A stretch of DNA of 64,000 nt from JAKFWI01 sp031398975 (GTDB taxonomy: Bacteria > Pseudomonadota > Alphaproteobacteria > Caulobacterales > Aquidulcibacteraceae): positions 1 through 64,000 of the forward strand of contig JANNOI010000045.1 of the NCBI GenBank assembly GCA_031398975.1, read 5' to 3'. Shown here piece after piece: positions 17,255 through 25,851 of this stretch. A model generated the notes under the pieces. It was not told where the DNA came from and did not search any database. It was given only the letters and a program-made list of their open reading frames with translations. The first letter of the stretch is position 1. Each line of letters begins with the position of its first letter. A program made the translations under genes and the position numbers.

Positions 17255-19775
17255 GGCGGCGGCGCAGTCCGGCCAGGACGCCGATCTGTTCGGCCCGATG
17301 GCCGCGTTTCTGGGCGGCTACCGGCCGCTGCCGGGCGCGGCCGATGAGATGGTCGACGAGGCGGGGGCGATCCGGGGGCACTGGCGGGGCTTCGTGGACG
17401 CGCTGCGCCGCATCGGCCACCCCGAGATCCTGCGCCGGTTCGACGCCACCGCACGCCACCTGCGCGACGCAGGCGTCTTCTACCGGGTCTATGACCGCGG
17501 AGAGGGGGCAGAGCACGCCTGGCCGCTGAATTACGTGCCCGTGATCATCGCCGCCGAGGAATGGGGCGCGATCGCGGCCGGCATGGTCCAGCGGGCGGAG
17601 CTGATGGACCGGGTCCTGGCGGACGCCTACGGCCCCCAGACGCTTGTCGCCGAAGGGGTGCTGCCGGCGGCCGTTTTCTCGGGGAGCCCCGAATTCCTGC
17701 GCCCGTTGGTGGGGGTGAAGCCCCGCGGCGGGCGGTTCCTGCGCCTCTATGCGGCCGATCTCGGCCGCGGGCCGGACGGGCGCTGGTGGGTGGTGGGAGA
17801 CCGCGCGCAGGCCCCGTCCGGCGCCGGCTACGCGCTCGAGAACCGGATCGCGCTGACGCGCACGCTGCCCGGCGTGTTCCGGGGCCTCGAAGTGGAGCGG
17901 CTGGCGGGGTTTTTTCAAGCCTTCCGGCGCGCGCTCTCGGCGCTGGCGGCGCCCGGCTCGGCCGGCGCCTGCCTGCTGACGCCGGGGCCGCTCAACGAGA
18001 CCTATTTCGAGCACGCTTATCTTGCCCGCTATCTCGGGTTCCCGCTGGTGGAGGGCTCCGATCTGGCGGTGCGCGAGGACGGGGCGTATCTGCGCACGGT
18101 GGAGGGCTTGCGCCCGGTTGACGTATTGGTGCGCCGCCTCGACGGCGATTTCGCCGATCCCCTTGAGCTCAACGCCGCCTCCGAGATCGGCGCGCCGGGC
18201 CTCGTGCAGGCGGTGCGCGCGGGGCGGATGGCGGTGGCCAACGCGCTGGGCTCGGGGCTCGTGGAAAGCCGGGCGCTGCTGGGCTTTCTGCCGCGCCTCA
18301 GCGAGCGGCTGCTGGGCGAAAGCCTGAAACTGCCCAATGTCGCGACCTGGTGGTGCGGGCAGGCGCGCGAGCGGGAGGAAGTGCTGGCCCGCCTCGATGA
18401 ATTGGCCATCGCGCCCGCCTTCACCGCAAACGGGGACGGCCCGCTGCGGCAGGGGGCGGTGGCGGCGTCCTCCCTCTCCGGGGCCGAACGCGACGCGCTG
18501 GCGCACGCGATCCGCACGCGGGGCGTCGATCTGGTGGGCCAGGAAATCGTGCGCCTCTCCACCACCCCGATCTGGCGTAACCAGCAATTGATCCCCCGCC
18601 CGTTCACCATCCGCGTCTTCGTGGCGGCCACCGAGGACGGGGGCTGGACGGTGATGCCCGGAGGTTTCTGCCGCATCTCCACCGATCCCGACGCGCGCGT
18701 GGTGTCGATGCAGCAGGGGGGCCTGTCGGCGGACGTCTGGGTGCTGGGCGCGAACGGGGCCGAGCCGCCCTCCCTGCTCGCGGCCCCGGAAAGTGCGGCC
18801 CTCCGGCGCGGCCAGACCGCCTTGACCAGCCGCGCGGCGGACAACCTCTTCTGGCTCGGCCGCTATCTGGAGCGCACGGAGGCCACGCTGCGGCTGGTGC
18901 GCGCCGCTTTGGTGCGCGCCTCCGAACGCGACGCTTCGGTGGAGGAGGCGGTAAACAGCCTGATCGGGATGCTGCGCGCCTGGGGGGCCGCCCCCGGCGG
19001 GGAAGGCGCGCTGCTCACCCCGGCGGCGGCGGCGGCGGCCGCTTTGGGGCGAGGCGATCCGGGTTCGGGCGTCTATGCGGGGGCTCCCGCCCTGATGGAG
19101 GCGGCGCGCCGCTCGGCGGCGGCGATCCGGGATCGCCTGTCCCCCGATGCGTGGCGCACCATCAACGATCTGGCCGCGGGCCTCGCCGAGGCGGCGCCCG
19201 TTCCCGCAAGCGAAAGCGACTACCTCGACCGGGCCGACCGCGCGCTGCGGCTGCTGGCGGCGTTTTCCGGCTTCGCCCAGGAGAACATGACGCGCACCAC
19301 GGGCTGGCGCTTCCTGGAGATCGGCCGGCGGCTCGAGCGGGCGTTGTGCGTGGGGCGGTTCGTGGCGGCGCTGGCGGTGCGCGCGCGCTCGGACGCAGCC
19401 ATCGACGCGCTGCTGGAGCTGGGCGACAGCCAGATCACCTATGCGCAGCGTTATTTCGTCACCGCCTCGCGCCCCGCCGCGATCGATCTCCTGATGCTGG
19501 ACGCCACCAATCCCCGCTCCTGCGCCTTCCAGATCTACCATTTGCGCCGGCTGGTGGAGCGGCTGCCCGGCAATCCCCGCGGGGAGGCCCCCACTGGGCC
19601 GTTGCGGGCGGCGCTGCGGCTTGAGACCGACCTTTCCACCACCGAAGGCGGCGAGGTGGACGAGGATTTCGTGACCCGCGTGGACGCCATGCTGCTGGAA
19701 ATCTCCGAAACCCTCTCTGCCCGCTATCTGACCGACCGCGGCCGCCCCGCGAGCGCGCGCCCGCGGGAAGGCTGA
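17247..19775 (+). CDS. Circularly permuted ATP-grasp fused to alpha-E protein
   Basis: An 842-residue fusion. Residues 1 to about 500 are a circularly permuted ATP-grasp amidoligase (DUF404/DUF407 type): YVPVIIAAEEWGAI, FLRPLVGVKPRGGRF, ALENRIALTRTLPG, LLTPGPLNETYFEHAYLARY and QQLIPRPFTIRVFV are the expected blocks. Residues about 525-842 are the all-helical alpha-E domain (DUF403), starting SRAADNLFWLGRYLERTEATLRL. In most genomes these are two genes, as in the second set of this window (48364-50812). ATG 17247 lies inside the end of the preceding gene. It probably ligates an amino acid or peptide using ATP, with alpha-E as scaffold; this is family-level prediction. Confidence 0.88.
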   Translation: MREAAAQSGQDADLFGPMAAFLGGYRPLPGAADEMVDEAGAIRGHWRGFVDALRRIGHPEILRRFDATARHLRDAGVFYRVYDRGEGAEHAWPLNYVPVIIAAEEWGAIAAGMVQRAELMDRVLADAYGPQTLVAEGVLPAAVFSGSPEFLRPLVGVKPRGGRFLRLYAADLGRGPDGRWWVVGDRAQAPSGAGYALENRIALTRTLPGVFRGLEVERLAGFFQAFRRALSALAAPGSAGACLLTPGPLNETYFEHAYLARYLGFPLVEGSDLAVREDGAYLRTVEGLRPVDVLVRRLDGDFADPLELNAASEIGAPGLVQAVRAGRMAVANALGSGLVESRALLGFLPRLSERLLGESLKLPNVATWWCGQAREREEVLARLDELAIAPAFTANGDGPLRQGAVAASSLSGAERDALAHAIRTRGVDLVGQEIVRLSTTPIWRNQQLIPRPFTIRVFVAATEDGGWTVMPGGFCRISTDPDARVVSMQQGGLSADVWVLGANGAEPPSLLAAPESAALRRGQTALTSRAADNLFWLGRYLERTEATLRLVRAALVRASERDASVEEAVNSLIGMLRAWGAAPGGEGALLTPAAAAAAALGRGDPGSGVYAGAPALMEAARRSAAAIRDRLSPDAWRTINDLAAGLAEAAPVPASESDYLDRADRALRLLAAFSGFAQENMTRTTGWRFLEIGRRLERALCVGRFVAALAVRARSDAAIDALLELGDSQITYAQRYFVTASRPAAIDLLMLDATNPRSCAFQIYHLRRLVERLPGNPRGEAPTGPLRAALRLETDLSTTEGGEVDEDFVTRVDAMLLEISETLSARYLTDRGRPASARPREG

Positions 19776-19780
19776 AAGCC

Positions 19781-20677
19781 ATGCTCTACGATATCCGGCT
19801 GGTGATCGCGGCGAGCTACGACCAGAAGGTGCCGTTCGCGCGCCACGTCCTGCGGCTTTCGCCCCGGGACCGGCCGGGGCAGCGCGTGGTCTCGACCTCG
19901 CTCACCATCGATCCCCCCCCGATGGAGCGGCGCGACAGCCTCGATTTCTTCGGCAACCAGACGAGCTTCATCTCCATCGCGGAGCCGCATACGGCGCTGG
20001 TGGTGCGCGCGGGCGCGCGGGTGGAGGTGACGGCGCCCGCGAGGCTCGAAGCCGCCCGTGCGCCCGCCTGGGAGGCGGCTGCCGCGGCCGCGGCCGGGGT
20101 GGCGGATCTCTCCAGGGCCTCGCCCGCGCACTTTTTGTTCCCCAGCCGCATCGTGGGCCCGGACGCGGCGATTGCGGCGTATGCCGGCGAGAGCTTCCCC
20201 CCCGGCGCGTCCGTGCTGGCCGGCGCGATCGACCTGATGGGCCGGATCCATGCCGATTTCACCTACGACACGGAGGCCACCGACGTCGCCACCCCGCCCG
20301 CCGTCGCCTTCGCCCTCAAGCGCGGGGTGTGCCAGGATTACGCCCATGTGATGCTCACGGGCCTGCGCGCGCTGGGGCTGGCGGGGGGCTATGTCAGCGG
20401 CTTCCTGCGCACCACGCCCCCGCCCGGGCGCCCGCGCCTGGAGGGGGTGGACGCCACCCATGCCTGGGTGACGCTCTGGTGCGGGCCGGACCTGGGCTGG
20501 GTGGGCCTTGATCCCACCAATGCGGTGCTGGCGGGGGAGGATCACGTCGTGATCGGGGTGGGCCGCGACTATGCCGACGTTGCGCCCCTGGACGGGGTGA
20601 TCGTCACCAATGGCGCGCAGGCGCTGGACGTGGCCGTCGATGTCGCTCCGGTGGGCGAGGCGGCGGCGGCGCGGTGA
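19781..20677 (+). CDS. Transglutaminase-like protease of the amidoligase system
   Basis: A 298-residue protein of the bacterial transglutaminase-like family with N-terminal beta domain (YDIRLVIAASYDQKVPFARHVLRL) and papain-like catalytic part. The triad is visible: Cys in LKRGVCQDYAHVMLTGLR, His in DATHAWVTLWCG and Asp in GWVGLDPTNAV. There is no signal peptide, so it acts in the cytoplasm with its operon partners. It starts five bases after the ATP-grasp/alpha-E gene. In the published model of these operons such proteins cut or transfer the amide-linked product; here two of them (this one and the domain in the first gene) flank the ligase. Confidence 0.9.
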   Translation: MLYDIRLVIAASYDQKVPFARHVLRLSPRDRPGQRVVSTSLTIDPPPMERRDSLDFFGNQTSFISIAEPHTALVVRAGARVEVTAPARLEAARAPAWEAAAAAAAGVADLSRASPAHFLFPSRIVGPDAAIAAYAGESFPPGASVLAGAIDLMGRIHADFTYDTEATDVATPPAVAFALKRGVCQDYAHVMLTGLRALGLAGGYVSGFLRTTPPPGRPRLEGVDATHAWVTLWCGPDLGWVGLDPTNAVLAGEDHVVIGVGRDYADVAPLDGVIVTNGAQALDVAVDVAPVGEAAAAR

Positions 20678-20680
20678 GCC

Positions 20681-21121
20681 TCACCAGGTTCCGGTATTGG
20701 CCATCGAAGCCCAGGGCTCGCGCGCCGGCAAGGCCGGGCCCGCCTGCAGCAGCTCCACGGAAATCCCATCCGGAGAGCGCACGAACGCCATGCGCCCGTC
20801 CCGCGGCGGGCGGTTGATCACGACCCCGGCCTCGGCGAGGCGCGCGCACGCGGCGTAGATGTCCTCCACCCGATAGGCGAGGTGCCCGAAATTGCGCCCG
20901 CCCGGATACTCCTCCGGGTCCCAATTGTATGTCAGCTCCACGAGCGGGGCCTGGTCTGCGGCGGCGCGCTCAAGATCGGCGGGCGCGGCCAAAAATACCA
21001 GCGTGAACCGGCCCGCTTCGTTCTCCATCCGGCGCACCTCGGCAAGCCCCAGCGCGCCGCAATAGAAGGCGAGCGCCGCGTCGAGGTTTTTCACCCGCAC
21101 CATCGTGTGAAGATATTGCAT
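20681..21121 (-). CDS. gloA: Glyoxalase I
   Basis: A 146-residue lactoylglutathione lyase, which turns the hemithioacetal of methylglyoxal and glutathione into S-lactoylglutathione. Two beta-alpha-beta-beta-beta modules supply the metal ligands: His5 in MQYLHTMVRVKNL, Glu in VELTYNW, His in FGHLAYRVEDI and Glu in ISVELLQ. The start at ATG 21121 is six bases after GGAAGG; the ATG two codons earlier would touch the ribosome site. It is convergent with the transglutaminase gene (three bases between stops). Confidence 0.93.
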   Translation of the reverse strand: MQYLHTMVRVKNLDAALAFYCGALGLAEVRRMENEAGRFTLVFLAAPADLERAAADQAPLVELTYNWDPEEYPGGRNFGHLAYRVEDIYAACARLAEAGVVINRPPRDGRMAFVRSPDGISVELLQAGPALPAREPWASMANTGTW

Positions 21122-21280
21122 GGCCATCCTTCCGCTTTGGCGCACAGATAGGGGCGCGCTCCCACCCGGGCAATGCGCTTGGGCCCCCCACGGTGAACGC
21201 GCGCTAAGCACGCCGCTCCAGCCTTTGTTCACGATTTTCAGCCATGGTGGAGCGGGGCGGGGTGCGCCCCGGGGGCGGCG

Positions 21281-23230
21281 ATGCGCGGTCAGGGTCAAGT
21301 CAGGCGGGTTTTGGCGCGAATGGATTGGCAGGGCTTCGCACGCGCGCGCGGCGGCGCGATAGCGATGCTGTTTGCGCTGCTGACGATCCCGTTGGTGTTG
21401 CTGATCGGGCTCGCGGTCGATTTCCGCTCCGTCCAGATCTCGCGCGCCGACCTGCAGAACGCGCTAGACTCCGCCGTGCTCGCCGCCGCGCGGACCTATG
21501 CGGCCTATCCAAGTCTGTCCGATAGCGCGCGCGAGGCCCGCGCCACGCAGGAGGGCGAAGCCCTGTTCACCGCCAATCTCGGCAGGGGCGGGCCCGATCT
21601 TGAGTCGATGCGCATCGATTTTACGTACGTCTCAGACACCAACCAGGTGTCCGCGGTCGCGCGCGCCGATGCGCCCACCTCCTTCGGCGCCCTCGTTGGC
21701 ATAGACATGATCGAACTCGCCGTGGACGGGCGCGCCCAGGGGGCCGATCCGCGCCGTGTGGAGGTCGTGCTCGCGCTCGACAATACCGGCTCGATGTATT
21801 CGAACAATCGCTTCATCCTGATGCGCCAAGCGGCGATGGACTTCGTCGAGAAATTGTACGCCGAGCAGACGCCGCCCGAACCGGGCCAGCCCGGCAAACT
21901 TTATGTCGGGGTGGTGCCGTGGACGACGACGGTGAACATCAACATGGAGCGCCCCCTGGAAGAATGGGACGCCTCCGGCTCCGTCACAGCGAACGCGACG
22001 TTCGACGGGTCGCGCGCGCTGCCGCCAACCCCGCACAAGAGTTTCGAAACGCAGAACACCATGTTCCCGCAGAACCACCACATCCTGACTTCGCCCCCGA
22101 CCACCAATGTCGTCGACATCGCGCTATGGCCGACTTTGGGCGGAACGGCCTATAATTCCACCGTAGCGTCGCAGAAGCGGGCGTGGGACGCGCTGTTCTC
22201 GCCAGCGACCTGGCGCGGCTGCATCCGCGCGGCGCCGGGCGAGCGGACGGTGTCGAGCAGCAATGCCGTGACGCGCCTGACGGACGCGCCAGTGGCCAAT
22301 ATGCGATGGCCGGCGGCGGCGGTGGAGCCGATCCTGAAGAAGTTCACCAGCGGCGCGGCGAACGGTTTCGTGCGCTGCGGCTCGGGCAACAACAGCCAGA
22401 ATGATAACACCTACAATTCCTATTTCGACGCGAGCGGCCGCACCTGCCGCACCGCCTCCAACAGCAATACGAACACGACCACCATCGCCTATTCCGCGAG
22501 CAGCTACCAAGCGGTGTGTCTGTCCGATCCGTACGAGTTCGCCTATCTCGCCACCCATTCCATGTGCCGGTTCAAGAGCTTCACGCTCCCCCGCACGAAT
22601 AGCGGCACGCCAGGGCTCGCGGGGCCAAACGTAAACTGCCCGACCTCGATGCTTGGCCTCTCGGGCAACAAGGTGCAGGTGCTGAACAATCTGAACCGTA
22701 TGTTTGCGAGCTCCGACGGCACGCAGCAGGATCTGGGCGTGATGTGGGGCCTGCGTATGCTCTCGCCTAACACGACCTGGAAAAACTTCTTCGGCCATAC
22801 CGGCAATAACGCCCCCTACGCCTACAGCACCGACGAGGTGCGCAAGGTGATCGTGTTGTTAACCGACGGGGAGAATAACGCGCCAAACGAGTGGGAAGGC
22901 TATTACGGCTGCGAAACGACCAACGCTACGACGCGTGGGGGGTCGGGGAACGCCGCCGGCGCCTGCTGGGCCTATTCCGGGCTCTCCGGCGGGCTCAACA
23001 ACGCCAAGATGGACGCCCTGACGCGTGACGCCTGCAAGGCCGCGCGCGAGGATTACGACATCGAGATGTACACGATCGCCATCGACGTCACCAATTCCAC
23101 GGCGATCAAGCTGCTTAAGGATTGCGTCGGGGCCGACCATGAGGATGAGCGCGCCTACAACATCTCCGCCGCCGAGATCGGGGTGACCTTCCTCGCCATC
23201 GCCGACCAGACTTTGCGCCTCACGAACTGA
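21281..23230 (+). CDS. TadG-like pilus-type protein with vWA domain
   Basis: A 649-residue TadE/TadG-type protein. The N-terminal TadG signature is a single membrane helix at about residues 28-50 (GAIAMLFALLTIPLVLLIGLAVDF) followed by SRADLQNALDSAVLAAAR. A von Willebrand factor A-like domain begins at about residue 160 with VVLALDNTGSM, a MIDAS-type DNTGSM motif; VIVLLTDGENN later is the usual second block. Residues about 360-420 are unusually rich in Asn, Thr and Ser with several Cys, so probably a surface-exposed loop. The rest of the Tad apparatus is absent from this window. ATG 21281 or ATG 21320 could be the start; both keep the helix. Confidence 0.85.
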   Translation: MRGQGQVRRVLARMDWQGFARARGGAIAMLFALLTIPLVLLIGLAVDFRSVQISRADLQNALDSAVLAAARTYAAYPSLSDSAREARATQEGEALFTANLGRGGPDLESMRIDFTYVSDTNQVSAVARADAPTSFGALVGIDMIELAVDGRAQGADPRRVEVVLALDNTGSMYSNNRFILMRQAAMDFVEKLYAEQTPPEPGQPGKLYVGVVPWTTTVNINMERPLEEWDASGSVTANATFDGSRALPPTPHKSFETQNTMFPQNHHILTSPPTTNVVDIALWPTLGGTAYNSTVASQKRAWDALFSPATWRGCIRAAPGERTVSSSNAVTRLTDAPVANMRWPAAAVEPILKKFTSGAANGFVRCGSGNNSQNDNTYNSYFDASGRTCRTASNSNTNTTTIAYSASSYQAVCLSDPYEFAYLATHSMCRFKSFTLPRTNSGTPGLAGPNVNCPTSMLGLSGNKVQVLNNLNRMFASSDGTQQDLGVMWGLRMLSPNTTWKNFFGHTGNNAPYAYSTDEVRKVIVLLTDGENNAPNEWEGYYGCETTNATTRGGSGNAAGACWAYSGLSGGLNNAKMDALTRDACKAAREDYDIEMYTIAIDVTNSTAIKLLKDCVGADHEDERAYNISAAEIGVTFLAIADQTLRLTN

Positions 23231-23441
23231 GCCCGCCCTCGTTCATCCAGCGGAACAGCGGGCGCAGCGGAAACACCCAGACAAAGCCGGCGGCGGCGAA
23301 ATAGAGCAGGCGGCCCCACTCGGGGGCGCCTGCGAGGTGGGAGCCCAGGGTGGCGGCGAGCGCGATATAGGCGGCAAGGTACACAAGCAGCACGCCCGCC
23401 CCCACCGCGCGCCGCGCGCCTGCGCCCAATCTCCGGGCCAT
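23220..23441 (-). CDS. DUF2842 membrane protein
   Basis: A 73-residue protein with two membrane segments (about 12-32 and 44-60) and the typical end FPLRPLFRWMNEGG. This matches DUF2842, small integral proteins restricted mainly to Alphaproteobacteria, function unknown. ATG 23441 starts MARRLGAGARRAVGAG. Its 3' end overlaps the end of the convergent TadG-like gene by 11 bases. It is divergent from ctaA, with 103 bases between the starts. Confidence 0.8.
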   Translation of the reverse strand: MARRLGAGARRAVGAGVLLVYLAAYIALAATLGSHLAGAPEWGRLLYFAAAGFVWVFPLRPLFRWMNEGGLSS

Positions 23442-23544
23442 GCTCCTGCTCCTTCCCGTGCTTTCTCGTAGCCCGATCGCCGCCCTATCGCCGCGACGAG
23501 GCGTCGCGCGTGGGGGCGCGGGCGATCGCGCTACATCGCCTACC

Positions 23545-24594
23545 ATGTCTGACGCCATCCCCGTTACAAGCGCGCCAGCGCCGCACCGGCCCCGCACGGA
23601 CCGCCTGGTCGGGGTGTGGCTTCTCGTCATTTGCGCGCTAGTGGCGGTGATGATCCTGGTGGGCGGCGCCACAAGGCTCACCGATTCCGGCTTGTCGATC
23701 ACGGAATGGCGGCCCGTAAGCGGGGCGCTCGCGCCCGTCTCGGATGCGCAATGGGCGCTCGAGTTCGAGAAGTACCGCGCCACCTACGAATACCAGGCCC
23801 AGAACCGCGGCATGTCGCTTGCGGAGTTCAAGACGATCTATTGGTGGGAATGGGGCCATCGGCTGCTGGGCCGGGTGATCGGGGTGGCGTTCGCGATCCC
23901 GTTCCTGGCCTTCTGGGCGATGGGGCGGCTCAAAGGGCGGTTCTGGGCGTGCCTTGGCCTGTTCGCGCTGGGCGGGGCGCAGGGCGCGATCGGGTGGTGG
24001 ATGGTGCGCAGCGGGCTCGACGAGCCGCGCCTCGACGTCGACCCCGTGCGGCTGGCGACGCATCTGGGCCTCGCCTTCCTGATCCTTGCGCTCGGGTGGC
24101 GCCTTGCGCTGGACGCGCTGGGTTGGCCGCGGGAGCGGGCAGGGGGCGGGCTCGGCCGCCTCGGCTGGGTCTTCTCCGCCGTCCTGTTTCTGCAGATCCT
24201 GGCGGGCGCGCTGATGGCGGGGGCCGATGCGGGCCGCGCCTACGCCGATTGGCCCGGGATCGGGGGGGAGGCGTTCCCTTCGGGCTATGCGAGGCTTTCG
24301 CCTTTCCTTGCCAATTTCGTGGAGAACCACGCCGCCATCCAGTTCAACCACCGCACGCTGGGCTATGTGCTGGCGGGCCTCGCCTTGTGGCTCGGGTGGC
24401 GCACGCGGGCGCTGCGCGGGGCCGCGCGGCTGGCGGGGCTTGCGGTGGCGGGGCTTTCGCTCGGCCAGGTGGTGCTGGGGATCGCCACGATCCTCGCGGG
24501 CTCGACCCTGCATCTGAGCCTCGCGCACCAGGGGGGCGCGGTGCTGCTCTGGCTGGCCGCGCACACGTTCTCGCAAACGCAAGCGGCGCGGTAG
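23545..24594 (+). CDS. ctaA: Heme a synthase
   Basis: A 349-residue polytopic CtaA/Cox15 protein that oxidises the C8 methyl group of heme o to make heme a for cytochrome c oxidase. The type-2 (alphaproteobacterial and mitochondrial) signatures are GGATRLTDSGLSITEW in the first helix-loop, RGMSLAEFKTIYWWEWGHRLLGR with a heme-ligand His, and later NHRTLGY and SLAHQGGA His residues. About eight membrane segments. ATG 23545 is chosen since upstream sequence is Arg/Ala-rich and not conserved. It precedes rplM; no cta/cox genes are beside it. Confidence 0.95.
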   Translation: MSDAIPVTSAPAPHRPRTDRLVGVWLLVICALVAVMILVGGATRLTDSGLSITEWRPVSGALAPVSDAQWALEFEKYRATYEYQAQNRGMSLAEFKTIYWWEWGHRLLGRVIGVAFAIPFLAFWAMGRLKGRFWACLGLFALGGAQGAIGWWMVRSGLDEPRLDVDPVRLATHLGLAFLILALGWRLALDALGWPRERAGGGLGRLGWVFSAVLFLQILAGALMAGADAGRAYADWPGIGGEAFPSGYARLSPFLANFVENHAAIQFNHRTLGYVLAGLALWLGWRTRALRGAARLAGLAVAGLSLGQVVLGIATILAGSTLHLSLAHQGGAVLLWLAAHTFSQTQAAR

Positions 24595-24644
24595 CGGGAT
24601 ACCGTAGCCCAAAGCATTGTTAATGCGTGATTTTCAGGGCGCGC

Positions 24645-24673
24645 TTGACAGCTCTGCGCCGCCTCCCTATCCC
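24645..24673 (+). promoter_or_regulatory. rplM-rpsI promoter
   Basis: A perfect -35 TTGACA at 24645-24650, a 17-base spacer and TATCCC at 24668-24673 lie about 45 bases before the rplM start. This is the strongest sigma-70-like promoter seen in the window, as expected for a ribosomal protein operon. Confidence 0.7.
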
Positions 24674-24715
24674 CGCCGCTCGTTCGGCGCACGCGCCCTG
24701 CCAGAGTTCAAACCG

Positions 24716-25189
24716 ATGCATACGACGCAGACCCGTTCGGCGCAGCCGGCCGAGGTGCAGCCCAGATGGGTGGTGATCGACGCCGAGGGCGCGGTCGTGG
24801 GGCGGCTCGCCTCCTTCATCGCGCTGCGCCTGCGCGGCAAGCACCGGCCCGATTTCACCCCCCACGTCGACACGGGGGACCATGTGATCGTCATCAACGC
24901 CGCCAAGGTCGCCTTCACCGGCAATAAGCGCCGGGACAAGCTCTATCACTGGCACACCGGCTATCCCGGCGGCATCAAGGAGCGGTCCGCCGCCAAAATC
25001 CTCGATGGCAAGCACCCCGAGCGGGTGCTCGAAAAGGCGGTGCAGCGGATGCTGCCCAAGGAAAGCCCGCTCGCGCGCAAGCAATTGTCCAAGCTGCGCG
25101 TCTATGCCGGGGACACCCATCCCCACGCGGCGCAGACGCCCGAAACCGTCGATTTCAAGTCGCTCAACCGCAAGAATTCGAGGAACTGA
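24716..25189 (+). CDS. rplM: Ribosomal protein L13
   Basis: The 157-residue uL13 protein of the large subunit. Conserved blocks include WVVIDAEGAVVGRLAS, DHVIVINAAKVAFTGNK, KLYHWHTGYPGGIK and AVQRMLPK. Length is usual for Alphaproteobacteria. ATG 24716 (MHTTQTRSAQPAEVQPR) is used; the upstream extension contains the promoter. rpsI follows four bases after the stop, the standard rplM-rpsI pair. Confidence 0.97.
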   Translation: MHTTQTRSAQPAEVQPRWVVIDAEGAVVGRLASFIALRLRGKHRPDFTPHVDTGDHVIVINAAKVAFTGNKRRDKLYHWHTGYPGGIKERSAAKILDGKHPERVLEKAVQRMLPKESPLARKQLSKLRVYAGDTHPHAAQTPETVDFKSLNRKNSRN

Positions 25190-25193
25190 GCCG

Positions 25194-25688
25194 ATGGCCG
25201 AGACGTATCAGGGCCTGGAAAGCTTCGGGGAAGCCGCCGGCGCCCCGCCCTCTGCGCCCTACCAGGAGCCCGCCCCTTTGCGCGAGCGCAAGGTCGACGC
25301 CCAGGGCCGCGCCTACGCGACGGGCAAGCGCAAGAACGCCATCGCGCGGGTCTGGGTCTCTCCCGGCAAGGGCAAGATCACGATCAACGGCCGGGACCAG
25401 GAGATCTATTTCGCCCGTCCCGTACTGCGCATGATGCTCAACCAGCCCTTCCAGGTCACCGATCGGGAAGGCCAGTTCGACGTGGTCGCCACGGTCGTCG
25501 GCTCGGGCCTCTCGGGCCAGGCGGGCGCGGTGCGCCACGCCATCTCCAAGGCGCTCTCTGATTTCGAGCCCGAAATCCGCAAGCCGCTGAAGGATGTGGG
25601 CTTCCTCACGCGCGACAGCCGGGTGGTGGAGCGCAAAAAGTACGGCCGCAAGAAAGCCCGCCGCAGCTTCCAATTCTCCAAACGCTAA
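25194..25688 (+). CDS. rpsI: Ribosomal protein S9
   Basis: The 164-residue uS9 protein of the small subunit. The body has AYATGKRKNAIARVWV and the basic C-terminus KYGRKKARRSFQFSKR that reaches the P-site tRNA; the final Lys-Arg is intact. About 35 extra acidic and Pro-rich residues precede the conserved core, an extension usual in Alphaproteobacteria. Starts four bases after rplM. A repetitive hairpin element follows the stop. Confidence 0.97.
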   Translation: MAETYQGLESFGEAAGAPPSAPYQEPAPLRERKVDAQGRAYATGKRKNAIARVWVSPGKGKITINGRDQEIYFARPVLRMMLNQPFQVTDREGQFDVVATVVGSGLSGQAGAVRHAISKALSDFEPEIRKPLKDVGFLTRDSRVVERKKYGRKKARRSFQFSKR

Positions 25689-25706
25689 AGCCGCCCCCTC
25701 TCTCGT

Positions 25707-25806
25707 GTCACCCCGGCCGAACGCAGCGAAGAGCCGGGGCCTTGGGAAGGTTGCGCTCCGTCCTGCAGGAGGTCCCGGATCGCCGCTACGCGGCGTCCGG
25801 GATGGC
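25707..25806. repeat. REP-like extragenic hairpin element
   Basis: Two GC-rich hairpins lie in the gap between rpsI and argC. The first pairs CCCCGGC (25711-25717) with GCCGGGG (25733-25739) around a GAACGCAGCGAAGA loop. The second pairs 25774-25779 and 25781-25786 with 25790-25795 and 25796-25801 (CCCGGA, CGCCGC / GCGGCG, TCCGGG). The pattern resembles the dispersed extragenic palindromes of Alphaproteobacteria. It may also end the ribosomal operon. No second copy in this window. Confidence 0.6.
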
Positions 25807-25851
25807 GAGGAGGGCGTGGCGGGCGGGGGTGTTTGGCGGTATGCACCGTCC

